From contig NC_013729.1 of assembly GCF_000024345.1 (NCBI RefSeq), positions 1,736,001-1,800,000 of the forward strand: 64,000 nt of DNA, given 5' to 3'. A program made the translations under genes and the position numbers. Shown one piece after another: positions 33,140-42,894 of this stretch (positions are counted from its first letter, which is position 1; every line of letters starts with the position of its first letter). The notes beneath the pieces are model-generated. The model saw nothing but the letters and a program-made list of their open reading frames with translations, made no database searches and was not told where the DNA came from. The DNA is from Kribbella flavida DSM 17836 (GTDB taxonomy: Bacteria > Actinomycetota > Actinomycetes > Propionibacteriales > Kribbellaceae).

Positions 33140-34287
33140 GACGCCGGTACCGTCACGTCGAGCGTGAAGACCGCGCCGTCGCGCCGGCTCCGCAGGGTGC
33201 CGCCGATGCCGGCCAGGCGCTCCGCCGTACCGCGCAGGCCGAAGCCGACGCGGCCGGCCGGTGCGGATCCGGCGCCGTCGTTGACCATCGTCATGCGCAC
33301 CTCCTCGAACTCCCGGGCGATCTCGATGGTGCACCATCGGGCAGTACTGTGCCGCAGCACGTTGGTGCAACCCTCTCGCAGTACCAGGGCCAGCTGTGTC
33401 GCCGCCTCCGGCTCGACCGCCCCACCGGTACGCCGTACGGTGCAGCGGATCCCGGCGTCCGACAGGACGCCCTCGACGGCCTGGAGCTGATCGTCGAGGT
33501 CCACGGCGCGATAGCCGTGCACTGTCTCCCGTACCTCGGCCAGAGCCGTCGCCGACAGGTGCTGCACCTCGGCGGCCTCCTGCGCGGCCCGGTCCGGGTC
33601 GACTGAGACCAGCCGCGCGGCCAGCTCTGCCTTCAGCGTGATGACCGCCAACCGGTGACCGAGCAGGTCGTGCACATCCCTGGCGAACCGCAGCCGCTCG
33701 TCGCTCACCGCCAGCCGTGCCGTCGCCTCGCGGCCGGTCTTTGCTTGCAGCAACAGGTCCCACAACCACAGCGGCAGCACGATCGTGCCCACGATGACGC
33801 CGCCGACCGACGCCGCGATCGCCGCGTGGGCCCAGAGCGAACCACCGGTGAACGCACCGACCAGGACTGCGGCCGGCACCGGGAGCACGACGGCTGGCCA
33901 GCGCTTCCAGCCGCTGAACACGACCGGCCCGAGCCCGCTGGCCGCTCCGCCGAGCCATGCCCAGGTGTACATGTCCGCCGGGCCCAGTGGCGCAACCAGC
34001 AGCATCGACGCCAGCGTCACCGCGCCATAGCTCAGCCACAGCCAGCGGCGACGGGTCTGCGGGAGGTGCGGCGTGGCAACGGCGTACAAGATGGCGGCGT
34101 AGAGGGCGACGAGCGCCAGGAGGCCGACGACTCCGAGCCCCTGGCGCGCCGGACGCGTCTCCTGGAACAGAGCTTGGACAGGTACGACCAGGCAGCTGCT
34201 GAGCATCGCCGCGACCAGCACGAGGATCGCCGTCCGCGTACGCCGCAGTCGGGAATCCTCGCCTGGTCCTGTCGTCCACATGTTCAC
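33136..34287 (-). CDS. Two-component sensor histidine kinase (HisKA_3 type)
   Basis: 383 residues from the GTG at 34287, which overlaps the stop of the membrane-protein gene (GTGA). Four to six membrane helices occupy residues ~15-165. The dimerisation/phospho-acceptor helix is SDERLRFARDVHDLLGHRLAVITLK, with the His of the HisKA_3 family. The ATP-binding part has LALVLREGCTNVLRHS (N box), MTMVNDGAG and GFGLRGTAERLAGIGG (G box). It has no large extracellular sensor, so it probably senses within the membrane. Signal unknown. Operon order is membrane protein - kinase - regulator. Confidence 0.87.
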   Translation of the reverse strand: MNMWTTGPGEDSRLRRTRTAILVLVAAMLSSCLVVPVQALFQETRPARQGLGVVGLLALVALYAAILYAVATPHLPQTRRRWLWLSYGAVTLASMLLVAPLGPADMYTWAWLGGAASGLGPVVFSGWKRWPAVVLPVPAAVLVGAFTGGSLWAHAAIAASVGGVIVGTIVLPLWLWDLLLQAKTGREATARLAVSDERLRFARDVHDLLGHRLAVITLKAELAARLVSVDPDRAAQEAAEVQHLSATALAEVRETVHGYRAVDLDDQLQAVEGVLSDAGIRCTVRRTGGAVEPEAATQLALVLREGCTNVLRHSTARWCTIEIAREFEEVRMTMVNDGAGSAPAGRVGFGLRGTAERLAGIGGTLRSRRDGAVFTLDVTVPAS

Positions 34288-35132
34288 AAGAACAGCACGA
34301 TCGTGAGGGCAACGACGAGATCCACCACGATGCACCACTCGGCGTACCCTCGCGGCACCACGGCGTTCGCCCGGTGGTGGGCGGCGTCCCAGAGCGCGTG
34401 GAACGCCCAGCCGCCGGCCACGATCCACTTCGCCGTCTCCGGATCGGCACCGGCCGCGGTTGCCGCCAGTACGACGTACAGGGCGAGGCCGGCCAGTTGC
34501 AGCGTGAGCATCTTCGGGTCGCGAAGGCGTCCGCGGACTCCACCGATCAGCAGGTACGCCGCCGGGAGCACCAGCATCACCCACGCGTCGGGAACGCCCG
34601 GGTTGAACCAGCTGTCCATCGACATCGCCAACGCCAGCCAGGTCGGCCAGCGGCGAGCCAGAGTGTTGATGAGGGGGTGAGTGGGGTGACCGGTCAGGTG
34701 GTGGGCCTGGGAGTACTCCGCTCGGCGAGCCAGCATGGCGACAGCCATCGCGGGCAGCATCAGCAGGTGTCCGCCGTCCACGACATGCTCGGCAGGGAAG
34801 GCGCCGAGCCAGTACGGCACGAGCAGCAGCAGGTACGGCACGTACATGGCTGCCCCCATCTCGGCGGCGTGACGGCGGCCGTGCCCGCGGTAGAGCATCC
34901 AGATGGTCATCGCGACGGTCATGCTGGTGGCGGCGGCGAACGCAGCCGGCTCGGGCCGGTCAGTGCGGAGGCCGACGAGGTCGAACGCGGCGGTCCAGGC
35001 GGGGCCGAGCACGACCATGCCGATGCCCATCGCGACGAACATCTCGACGGCATGCCGGAGGAAGTGACGCCACGGGTGCGCCTTGGTCGTCGTACGGGGC
35101 GGTGCTGAAATCACGGGGTTGTCGATGGTCAT
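34284..35132 (-). CDS. Polytopic membrane protein of a two-component operon
   Basis: 282 residues from the ATG at 35132 (GAAGG upstream); a longer frame to 35210 lacks support. About seven or eight transmembrane helices run from EMFVAMGIGMVVLGPAWTAAFDL to VVDLVVALTIVLFL. Histidine-rich loops (RGHGRRHAAEMG, AHHLTGHPTHP and FHALWDAAHHRAN) stand out and could bind a metal or haem, though this is inference. I do not recognise the family. It overlaps the kinase gene by 4 bases, so it may be a sensor partner of the kinase or a transporter under its control. Confidence 0.65.
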   Translation of the reverse strand: MTIDNPVISAPPRTTTKAHPWRHFLRHAVEMFVAMGIGMVVLGPAWTAAFDLVGLRTDRPEPAAFAAATSMTVAMTIWMLYRGHGRRHAAEMGAAMYVPYLLLLVPYWLGAFPAEHVVDGGHLLMLPAMAVAMLARRAEYSQAHHLTGHPTHPLINTLARRWPTWLALAMSMDSWFNPGVPDAWVMLVLPAAYLLIGGVRGRLRDPKMLTLQLAGLALYVVLAATAAGADPETAKWIVAGGWAFHALWDAAHHRANAVVPRGYAEWCIVVDLVVALTIVLFL

Positions 35133-35283
35133 GGTTCGACCTTCGGGCCGGGCGGGCGCAAGGCCCATCAGTTGTTCGCACGACTTGTCCGGACGTTCTG
35201 CACGGTTCACCCGTGAAACTCGCTAGTGTCACGCGCACCCACAGCGGGCACGCCTTGATCAGGGCTCCGGAAAGGACGGCACA

Positions 35284-35925
35284 GTGAAGCTCTACTCCGC
35301 GGTGGGTTCGCAGCGGTTCTGGCAGGTGGTCGGCGATCTGCTGCTGATCGGCTGGATCGCCTTCTGTACGGCGCTCGGGCTGGCGGTGTTCCGGATCACC
35401 AACGCGCTCGGGTACCCCGGCCGCAAGGCGGCCGCAGCCGGTGACGGACTGGCCGCGGACCTGCGCAAGATGTCCGAACCGATCGGCAAGGTGCCAGTGG
35501 TCGGCGACGAGCTGCGCGCGCCCGTCGACGGCGCCGCCGGAGCCGCGGGCCGCCTGGCGGAAGCCGGCCGGGACCAGGCGCACGCGGTCGAGCAGCTCGC
35601 GTACCTGCTCGCCGGGGTGACGATCGGGCTGCCGGTGCTCTTCGCGCTGCTGATCTGGCTGCCGCGGCGGATCCGGTTCTCCCGGCGGGCGACGGCGGCG
35701 CAGAAGTTCATCGACAACGCGGCCGACCTGGAACTGTTCGCGCTGCGCGCGATGGCCAACCAGCCGATGCACAAGCTCGCCAAGATCTCCGACGACCCGG
35801 TCACCGCGTGGCGCGAGCGCGATCCGGCGGTGATCGCGCGGCTGGCGGATCTGGAGCTTCGAGCGACGGGCCTGCGAGCACCGAAGCCGCCACCGGCGAC
35901 GAAGGCGCCTGAGTTGACCGAGTGA
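35284..35925 (+). CDS. Two-helix membrane protein of unknown function
   Basis: 213 residues from a GTG with AAAGGACGG upstream. Helix one is at about 15-38 (VVGDLLLIGWIAFCTALGLAVF) and helix two at about 105-126 (LAYLLAGVTIGLPVLFALLIWLP). Between them lies an ~65-residue external loop (GRKAAAAGDGLAADLRKMSEPIGKVPVVGDELRAPVDGAA). The C-terminal ~85 residues are cytoplasmic, with LADLELRATGLR and a Pro-rich end. A conserved actinobacterial type, but I cannot name it. It is transcribed away from the two-component operon. Confidence 0.65.
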   Translation: MKLYSAVGSQRFWQVVGDLLLIGWIAFCTALGLAVFRITNALGYPGRKAAAAGDGLAADLRKMSEPIGKVPVVGDELRAPVDGAAGAAGRLAEAGRDQAHAVEQLAYLLAGVTIGLPVLFALLIWLPRRIRFSRRATAAQKFIDNAADLELFALRAMANQPMHKLAKISDDPVTAWRERDPAVIARLADLELRATGLRAPKPPPATKAPELTE

Positions 35926-35951
35926 GTGCCGCGGGTTGAGACCCGCGCCCC

Positions 35952-37151
35952 TCACCGTTCCCCCCGCAGCACCGGATGCACCGTTGCCAACCCCGCCAGC
36001 CCCGTGAACAACACCCCGTAAACCACCACCGTCAACCCCACCCCCAACCCCTCCAACGCCACCCCGGCCACCACCGGGCCCACCGGATGGAGCAGCGTCG
36101 TCAGCTGCGTGGTCGCGCTGAACACCTTGCCGTGCACCTCGTCCGGCACCGCCACCGCGACCCGCGCCATCACCAGCGCGTTCACCGCCGGCACCGGGAA
36201 GAACGCGACAGCTCCCACCACCCCCAACCACCACACCGACCCGACCCCCAGCAACGCAAACGTCGCCCCGGTGGCGATCCACGCGTACCCGACAACCACC
36301 ACCCCCGCGCGCAGCTGCCGCAACAGCCACGGACTCAGCAGCGCCCCCGCGAACCCACCCGCGCCGGAGATCGTGAACATCATGCCGATCTCACCCGCCG
36401 ACGCGCCGAGGTCGCGGGCGAGCACCAACGTGACCAGCCCCATCGACGTGAACAGGACTCCGGCGGCCGAGAGCCACAGCGTCACCCCGCGCAGGAACCG
36501 CTGCGTCCACAACCACCGCAGACCCTCGACCACCTCCGCCCGAAAACTCGTCCCCTTCGGCGCAGTCCGAGGCCGCAGGTCGGTTCGTACGGTCAGCACG
36601 GTGCAGAACGACACGGCGTACGAGAGCAGGTCCGCCACGAACGGCCATGCGCGTCCCCAGCCGAACAACGCTCCGCCGACGGACGGCCCGATCAGAGCGG
36701 CGAGCTGGCGCCGGGTCTCGTTGGTTGCCACCGCGTCCTGCACCTGACCCGGCGGCACCACCCGCCGTACGGCGACCGCCTCGGCCGGCGCGAACAGCGA
36801 ACCCAGCGCGCCCTCGACCACTGCCACCACCAGCACGTGCGCCAAGGTGACCCAGCCGAACCACGCGGCGACCGCGATGCTGCCCACGGCGACGATCCGG
36901 CCGGCGTCGCAGAGCAGCATCAAGCGGCGGCGGTCGACGCGGTCCGCGACGACGCCGGCGGGCAGCCTGACCAGGAACGTCGTCAGCGCCAGCACCGACG
37001 CGACCAGACCCGCCTGGCCGGGCGAACCGGTGACCGACAGGATCAGCAGCGGGTAGGCCAGCGTCGAGATGCTCGTCCCCAGCGCGGACGCGGCCTGGCC
37101 GGTCCACAACGCCACGAACTCCCGGTTGTGCCGCAGCGATCGGTTTGTCAC
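35952..37151 (-). CDS. MFS transporter (drug-efflux-like)
   Basis: 399 residues with twelve predicted helices. After helix two comes the MFS motif A variant GVVADRVDRRRLMLLCDAGRI. The start, NREFVALWTGQAASALGTSISTLAYPLLIL, is typical of the enterobactin/macrolide-exporter-like MFS branch. It exports or exchanges a small molecule at the cytoplasmic membrane, driven by protons; the substrate is unknown. It is divergent from the MarR gene, which may or may not control it. Confidence 0.85.
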   Translation of the reverse strand: MTNRSLRHNREFVALWTGQAASALGTSISTLAYPLLILSVTGSPGQAGLVASVLALTTFLVRLPAGVVADRVDRRRLMLLCDAGRIVAVGSIAVAAWFGWVTLAHVLVVAVVEGALGSLFAPAEAVAVRRVVPPGQVQDAVATNETRRQLAALIGPSVGGALFGWGRAWPFVADLLSYAVSFCTVLTVRTDLRPRTAPKGTSFRAEVVEGLRWLWTQRFLRGVTLWLSAAGVLFTSMGLVTLVLARDLGASAGEIGMMFTISGAGGFAGALLSPWLLRQLRAGVVVVGYAWIATGATFALLGVGSVWWLGVVGAVAFFPVPAVNALVMARVAVAVPDEVHGKVFSATTQLTTLLHPVGPVVAGVALEGLGVGLTVVVYGVLFTGLAGLATVHPVLRGER

Positions 37152-37266
37152 CCCGGCGAGTCTGCCGCTCGCCGTCCGGTCTTCGTCAGCTCGCGGACCA
37201 CAACGATCCGGCCACCAGCTTGTCCCGCGTCGTCACCGTCAGCGACAACAACCCTGCGCCGAGGCG

Positions 37267-37368
37267 TCAGCTCGCGATCTTCGGGTTGTTCCGCTCCGCC
37301 CACTCCACGAACGACTGCAGCTCCGGGTCGAGCTCCCGCGCCTCATGGCCCGCCGTCGGGTTGATGTA
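37267..37368 (-). pseudogene. Possible remnant of a protein gene's 3' end
   Basis: The minus strand reads YINPTAGHEARELDPELQ, then SFVEWAERNNPKIAS and TGA (stop at 37267-37269). Nearly every codon ends in G or C, as in real genes of this genome, and the peptide looks like a true C-terminus. Yet there is no usable start, and an in-frame TGA (37369-37371) lies inside the MarR operator. It may be the leftover tail of a gene lost when the MarR locus formed. I cannot name the parent protein. Confidence 0.3.
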
Positions 37369-37388
37369 TCAACCAAGACTAGTAGGAT
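37359..37388 (+). promoter_or_regulatory. Operator and leaderless promoter of the MarR gene
   Basis: GGTTGAT-GT-ATCAACC (37359-37374) is a perfect inverted repeat of the MarR-operator type. Its TTGATG half serves as a -35 box, 16 bases from TAGGAT (37383-37388), which ends 6 bases before the GTG at 37395. A repressor bound here would cover the -35 box. Confidence 0.55.
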
Positions 37389-37394
37389 GGTCGC

Positions 37395-37886
37395 GTGGTG
37401 AACGAACCGTGGCTCAGCGAGGACGAGCAGCAGGCGTGGCGCAGCCATCTGCTGATGTGGAAGCGGCTGGAGGCGCACTTGTCCCGGCACCTGCAGCGGG
37501 AGTTCGGACTGTCGGCGTCCGACTTCGAGATCCTGGTCAACCTGTCGGAGTCGGCGACCGGGCGGATGCGTGCGTTCGAGCTGGGCGAGGCGACCCAGTG
37601 GGAGAAGAGCCGGATGTCGCACCACCTCAGCCGGATGGAGAAGCGTGGCCTGATCGCCAAGGTCGCCTGTGACGCCCGGTATCCGGAGATTGCGATCACC
37701 GAGCAGGGGCTGGAGGCCATCCGGGCGTGCGCGCCGGCCCATGCCGCGCTGGTCCGCGAGCTGGTGGTCGACGTGCTCGGTACGAATCGCATGGTGGCCC
37801 TCGGTGAGGCTGCCGACGAGGTGGTCGCCGCGGTCGAGAAGCACCAGCAGACGACCTGCCCGCCCGAGGTCCGCGGCGACGGCTGA
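37395..37886 (+). CDS. MarR-family transcriptional regulator
   Basis: 163 residues. The winged helix is ASDFEILVNLSESATGRMRAFELGEATQWEKSRMSHHLSRMEKRGLIAKV, with wing CDARYPEIAITEQGLEAI (given in parts). The C-terminal helix HAALVRELVVDVLG completes the dimer interface. There is no ribosome site; a -10 box 6 bases before the GTG implies a leaderless mRNA. The upstream operator suggests autoregulation. Regulators of this branch commonly control an oxidoreductase or exporter; the divergent MFS gene starts about 240 bases away and is a candidate. Confidence 0.85.
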   Translation: MVNEPWLSEDEQQAWRSHLLMWKRLEAHLSRHLQREFGLSASDFEILVNLSESATGRMRAFELGEATQWEKSRMSHHLSRMEKRGLIAKVACDARYPEIAITEQGLEAIRACAPAHAALVRELVVDVLGTNRMVALGEAADEVVAAVEKHQQTTCPPEVRGDG

Positions 37887-37947
37887 AGGTGACTCGTAAG
37901 GCACTCGCAAGGACCGTCCCGGCATCACACCAGTGACAGAAGTGGAC

Positions 37948-37953
37948 TAATCT
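37948..37953 (+). promoter_or_regulatory. -10-like box upstream of glutamate dehydrogenase
   Basis: TAATCT in the AT-richer stretch GTGGACTAATCTCTGAG is the best -10 candidate before the glutamate dehydrogenase gene and would give a leader of about 50 bases. The -35 position is weak. Confidence 0.3.
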
Positions 37954-38008
37954 CTGAGAGACCGCACAACGGCGTGCGGCCGGGCGCGAACAGCGTCGGA
38001 ATCTCGGT

Positions 38009-41000
38009 GTGGAACGGTGGGGAATGCAGAGCAAGCTGGACGTCCAGAAGGCGGATGTTCTCGCCAAGGCAGTGGCCGCGGGGTCGCAGGGACACGACCG
38101 GTCGGTCGACGCCGGGAAGCTGAAGAGCTTTCTCGAGCGGTACTACCGGTACGTCGCCGCCGAGGACGTGGCCGAGCGTCAGCCGCAGGACTGTCTGGGC
38201 GCGGCCAAGCACCACTACAAGTCCGCGACCTCGCGTCCGCAGGGCACGGCCAAGGTGCACGTGTTCACGCCCACGCTGGAGGAGCACGGCTGGTCGGCGA
38301 ACGGCCGGACGGTCGTCGAGATCGTGGTCGACGACATGCCGTTCCTGGTCGACAGCGCCGCGATGGTGATCACCGACCACGGCCTCGAGCTGCAGCTGCT
38401 GATCCACCCGCAGTTCGTCGTACGCCGTGACGTCGCCGGCACCCTGCGCGAGGTGCTGGACGACACCACCTCCGCGGACGGGCACGACCTGGTCCGGGAG
38501 AGCTGGATGCACCTGGAGGTCGAGCGGATCGCCGACCCGGCCGAGCACCGCGCACTGGAGAGTGCGCTGCTCCGGGTGCTCGGCGACGTGCGTGAGGCGG
38601 TCGAGGACTGGCCCAAGATGCACGAGAAGGCGGTTGGCATCGCCGCCGCGCTGGAGGACGCCGAGCTGCCGGTCAGCGCCACCGAGGCCGAGGAGGCCCG
38701 CGAGCTGCTGGAGTGGCTGGCCGACGAGCACTTCACGTTCCTGGGCTACCGGGAGTACGCGTTCACGATGCGCGGCGAGCAGGGCATCCTGCGCGGCGTA
38801 CCGGGGACCGGCCTGGGCATCCTGCGCCAGGACCCGAAGCAGGACGAGAACACCGGGCTGCTGCCGCCGGAGGTCAGCGCGAAGGCCCGGGAGAAGAAGC
38901 TGCTGATCCTGACCAAGGCGAACTCGCGCTCCACCGTGCACCGCTCGGCGTACCTGGACTACGTCGGCCTGAAGTCGTTCGACGAGAACGGCGAGCCGGT
39001 CGGTGAGCGGCGCTTCATCGGCCTGCTCTCCTCGACCGCGTACACCGAGAGCGTCATGCAGATCCCGGTGCTTCGGCGCAAGGCGCTGGAGCTGTTCAAG
39101 CTCACCGGCTTCGAGGCGAACAGCCACAGCGGCAAGGGCCTGCTGGACGTGCTGGAGACCTACCCGCGCGACGAGCTGCTGCAGGCACCGGTGGAGGACC
39201 TGCTGCCGATCGTGCAGACAGTGCTGCACCTGCAGGAGCGCCGCGCGGTCAAGCTGTTCGTCCGCCGTGACGTCTACAACCGGTACCTGTCGTGCCTGGT
39301 CTACCTGCCGCGCGACCGCTACACCACCGCGGTCCGGCTGAAGATGCAGCAGATCCTCAAGGACGCCATCGGCGCCGACTCGGTGGACTACGCCGCGCAC
39401 GTCACCGAGTCCGTGCTGGCCCGGGTGCACTTCGTGGTCCGGATGAAGCAGGGCCAGACCGTCGGCGAGTACGACGCCGACCTGCTGGAGCAGCGCGTCG
39501 TCGAGGCCACCCGCGCCTGGCAGGACGACTTCGCCGTCGCGCTGCACGCCCTCGGTGGCGACGGTGCCGTCACCCGGCTGAACAGCCGGTACGCCGGCGC
39601 GTTCCCGGAGGCGTACAAGGAGGACTTCGACGCCCGGGTCGCGGTCAAGGACGTGATGATTCTCGACCGCCTGCCGGCCGAGGACGGCCTGGCGATGTCG
39701 CTCTACACGCCGATCGACGAGGAGTGGCCGGGCGAGCGCCGGTTCAAGGTCTACCGGACCGGTTCGGCGTTGTCGCTGTCCCAGGTGCTGCCGCACCTGA
39801 CCCACATGGGCGTCGAGGTGATCGACGAGCGGCCGTACGAGATCCGCCGGCCCGACGTCACGGCGTACATCTACGACTTCGGTCTGCGGGCGCCGGCGGA
39901 CCAGGAGGAGCGCGAGGACCTGCGCACGCTGTTCTCCGACACGTTCCGCGCGGTCTGGGAAGGCCGGGCCGAGTCCGACCGGCTGAACGCGCTGGTCCTG
40001 CGCGGCAACCTCAGCTGGCGGCAGGTCTCGATCCTGCGCGCCTACCAGCGCTACATCCGGCAGGGCGGTACGCCGTTCAGCCAGGACTACATCGAGAACA
40101 CCTTCCTCAACCACGTCGACGTGGCGAACCTGCTGGTCCAGCTGTTCGAGGCCTGCTTCGACCCGGCCCGCGGCCCCGTCGACGACCCGGTCCGCCGGCA
40201 GACGATCGAGCAGCTGGAGAAGGAGATCAGCGCCGCGCTCGACACGGTGAAGAGCCTGGACGAGGACCGGATCCTGCGGTCCTACCTGACCGTGATCAAG
40301 GCGACCCTGCGAACGAACTACTACCAGCCGGGTCCCGACGGCGAGCCGCGTGGGTACATCAGCTTCAAGCTGGAGCCGAAGGCGATCCCGGAACTGCCGC
40401 AGCCGCGGCCGGCGTACGAGATCTTCGTGTACTCCCCGCAGGTCGAGGGTGTGCACCTGCGGTTCGGCGCGGTGGCGCGCGGCGGGTTGCGCTGGTCGGA
40501 CCGGCGCGAGGACTTCCGGACCGAGGTGCTCGGCCTGGTCAAGGCGCAGATGGTGAAGAACTCGGTGATCGTGCCGGTCGGCGCGAAGGGCGGGTTCTAC
40601 GCCAAGCAGCTGCCGGATCCGGCGGTCGACCGGGAGGCCTGGCTGGCCGAGGGCGTCGCGTCGTACCGGACGTTCATCTCCGGCCTGCTGGACATCACCG
40701 ACAACATCGTCGCCGGCGAGATCGTGCCGCCGCGTGACGTGGTCCGGTACGACGGCGACGACGCCTACCTGGTGGTCGCCGCCGACAAGGGCACGGCGAC
40801 GTTCTCCGACATCGCGAACTCGGTGGCCAAGGAGTACGGCTTCTGGCTGGGCGACGCGTTCGCCTCGGGCGGATCGGTCGGCTACGACCACAAGGCGATG
40901 GGCATCACCGCGCGCGGCGCCTGGGAGTCGGTGAAACGGCACTTCCGCGAGATGGGCCACGACTGCCAGAGCGAGGACTTCACCGTCGTCGGCGTCGGCG

Positions 41001-42889
41001 ACATGTCCGGTGACGTGTTCGGCAACGGCATGCTGCTGTCCGAGCACATCCGGCTGGTCGCGGCGTTCGACCACCGGCACATCTTCCTGGATCCCTCGCC
41101 GGACGCGGCGACCTCGTTCGCGGAGCGGCGGCGGCTGTTCGAGCTGCCGCGCTCGTCGTGGGCCGACTACGACAGCGCGCTGATCTCGGCCGGCGGTGGC
41201 GTCTACCCACGCACCGACAAGGCGATCTCGATCTCGCCCGAGGTGCGCGAGGTGCTCGGTATCGAGGGCGCCCCCGCCACGCTGACCCCGGCGGAGCTGA
41301 TGCAGGCGATCATCAAGGCGCCGGTCGACCTGTTCTGGAACGGCGGGATCGGCACCTACGTCAAGGCGGCCGCCGAGACCCACGCCGACGTCGGCGACAA
41401 GGCCAACGACGCGATCCGGATCAACGGCGCCGACCTGCGTGCGAAGGCGGTCGGCGAGGGCGGCAACCTCGGCTTCACCCAGCTCGGCCGGATCGAGTAC
41501 GCCGCCAAGGGTGGCCGGATCAACACCGACTTCATCGACAACGTGGCCGGCGTGGACACCTCCGACCACGAGGTGAACATCAAGATCCTGCTGGACAAGG
41601 TGGTCGCCGACGGTGACCTGACCGAGAAGCAGCGCAACGACGTGATCGCGTCGATGACCGACGAGGTCGCCGCGCTGGTGCTGAAGAGCAACTACCGGCA
41701 GAACATCGGCCTGGCCAACGCGACCGCGCAGGCCGCGGCGCTCATGCACGTGCACCAGGACTGGGTGCGCCGGCTGGAGAAGCAAGGGCTGCTGGACCGG
41801 GAGCTGGAGTTCCTGCCGAGCGTGGCGGAGTTCAAGCGCCGCAAGGCCGAGGGGCGTGGGCTGACCTCGCCGGAGCTGTCGGTGCTGATCGCCTACACCA
41901 AGATCGTGCTCGAGGCCGAGCTGCTGAAGACCTCGCTGCCCGACGACGACTTCCTCGCGCACAAGCTGGTCAGCTACTTCCCGCAGGCGATCCAGGACCG
42001 GTTCGCCGAGCCGATGAAGTCGCACCAGCTGCGCCGGGAGATCATCACCACCCAGGTGGTGAACGAGTTCGTCAACTCCTCCGGCATCACCGCGTTCCAC
42101 CGGCTGTCGCTGGAGACCGGCGGCTCGGTCGAGGACGTCGTGCGCGCCAACCTCGCGGCATCGCGGATCTTCGCCCAGCCCGACCTGCTCGCGCTGAACG
42201 CCGACCTCGACAACGTCGTCGACGCCGACACCCAGACCCGGATGCGGCTGGAGACCCGGACGCTGGTCGAGCGGGCGACCCGCTGGCTGGTCAGCAACCG
42301 GCGGCCGCCGATGGACATCGCCGAGCTGATCGAGTTCTTCACGCCGGGGATCTCCAAGCTCACCGCCGCCCTGCCCGACGTACTGCGGGGCCGGGAGCTG
42401 GCGCTGTTCGAGCAGCGCCGGGAAACGCTGGTGACGCAGGGCGTGCCCGCCGACTTCGCGACCCGGATCGCAGTGCTGCCGCCGGCGTACGCGGGGCTCG
42501 GCATCGTGGAGACCGCCGACCGAGACGACCTCGACGTGCTGGAGGTCGCCAAGGTCCACTTCGCCCTCGGCGAACGCCTCCAGCTCGGCCGCTTTCTCGA
42601 GCGCATCGTCGGCCTGCCCCGCACCGACCGCTGGCAGACGATGGCCCGCGCCGCCCTCCGGGACGACCTGCACGCGGTGCACGCCCGCCTCACCGCCCAG
42701 GTTCTCGCCACCACCGACACCACGGCCGACCCCGAGGACCGGGTCATCGCCTGGCAGGACACCAACGAAACGGCGCTCGGCCGTGCCGCCTCGATGATGG
42801 AGGAGATCGTCGAGACCGAAGGCCCAGAACTGGCCCACCTCTCGGTAGGCCTGCGACTGGTCCGAACCCTGCTCGACAACCAAGCCTGA
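38009..42889 (+). CDS. NAD-specific glutamate dehydrogenase, large (180-kDa) type
   Basis: 1626 residues from the GTG at 38009 (1621 from the ATG at 38024, which has only a crowded GTGGGG before it). This is the L_180 class: a ~700-residue regulatory N-terminal half with ACT-like folds, then the catalytic domain. The glutamate-binding core is GGLRWSDRREDFRTEVLGLVKAQ and KNSVIVPVGAKGGFYAKQL, with the nucleotide fold around TVVGVGDMSGDVFGNGMLLS and EGGNLGFTQLGRIEYAAKGG. It deaminates glutamate to 2-oxoglutarate with NAD+, serving carbon use rather than ammonium assimilation. It stands alone; a strong hairpin follows. Regulation is not visible beyond the promoter. Confidence 0.93.
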   Translation: MERWGMQSKLDVQKADVLAKAVAAGSQGHDRSVDAGKLKSFLERYYRYVAAEDVAERQPQDCLGAAKHHYKSATSRPQGTAKVHVFTPTLEEHGWSANGRTVVEIVVDDMPFLVDSAAMVITDHGLELQLLIHPQFVVRRDVAGTLREVLDDTTSADGHDLVRESWMHLEVERIADPAEHRALESALLRVLGDVREAVEDWPKMHEKAVGIAAALEDAELPVSATEAEEARELLEWLADEHFTFLGYREYAFTMRGEQGILRGVPGTGLGILRQDPKQDENTGLLPPEVSAKAREKKLLILTKANSRSTVHRSAYLDYVGLKSFDENGEPVGERRFIGLLSSTAYTESVMQIPVLRRKALELFKLTGFEANSHSGKGLLDVLETYPRDELLQAPVEDLLPIVQTVLHLQERRAVKLFVRRDVYNRYLSCLVYLPRDRYTTAVRLKMQQILKDAIGADSVDYAAHVTESVLARVHFVVRMKQGQTVGEYDADLLEQRVVEATRAWQDDFAVALHALGGDGAVTRLNSRYAGAFPEAYKEDFDARVAVKDVMILDRLPAEDGLAMSLYTPIDEEWPGERRFKVYRTGSALSLSQVLPHLTHMGVEVIDERPYEIRRPDVTAYIYDFGLRAPADQEEREDLRTLFSDTFRAVWEGRAESDRLNALVLRGNLSWRQVSILRAYQRYIRQGGTPFSQDYIENTFLNHVDVANLLVQLFEACFDPARGPVDDPVRRQTIEQLEKEISAALDTVKSLDEDRILRSYLTVIKATLRTNYYQPGPDGEPRGYISFKLEPKAIPELPQPRPAYEIFVYSPQVEGVHLRFGAVARGGLRWSDRREDFRTEVLGLVKAQMVKNSVIVPVGAKGGFYAKQLPDPAVDREAWLAEGVASYRTFISGLLDITDNIVAGEIVPPRDVVRYDGDDAYLVVAADKGTATFSDIANSVAKEYGFWLGDAFASGGSVGYDHKAMGITARGAWESVKRHFREMGHDCQSEDFTVVGVGDMSGDVFGNGMLLSEHIRLVAAFDHRHIFLDPSPDAATSFAERRRLFELPRSSWADYDSALISAGGGVYPRTDKAISISPEVREVLGIEGAPATLTPAELMQAIIKAPVDLFWNGGIGTYVKAAAETHADVGDKANDAIRINGADLRAKAVGEGGNLGFTQLGRIEYAAKGGRINTDFIDNVAGVDTSDHEVNIKILLDKVVADGDLTEKQRNDVIASMTDEVAALVLKSNYRQNIGLANATAQAAALMHVHQDWVRRLEKQGLLDRELEFLPSVAEFKRRKAEGRGLTSPELSVLIAYTKIVLEAELLKTSLPDDDFLAHKLVSYFPQAIQDRFAEPMKSHQLRREIITTQVVNEFVNSSGITAFHRLSLETGGSVEDVVRANLAASRIFAQPDLLALNADLDNVVDADTQTRMRLETRTLVERATRWLVSNRRPPMDIAELIEFFTPGISKLTAALPDVLRGRELALFEQRRETLVTQGVPADFATRIAVLPPAYAGLGIVETADRDDLDVLEVAKVHFALGERLQLGRFLERIVGLPRTDRWQTMARAALRDDLHAVHARLTAQVLATTDTTADPEDRVIAWQDTNETALGRAASMMEEIVETEGPELAHLSVGLRLVRTLLDNQA

Positions 42890-42894
42890 CCCGC

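Noticed and set aside
37925..42883. A 1652-codon open frame on the minus strand, antisense to glutamate dehydrogenase
   Set aside because: It mirrors the codon structure of the plus-strand gene, is His/Val/Arg-rich with no recognisable domain, and the plus strand encodes a complete known enzyme. Long antisense frames are expected at this G/C content.
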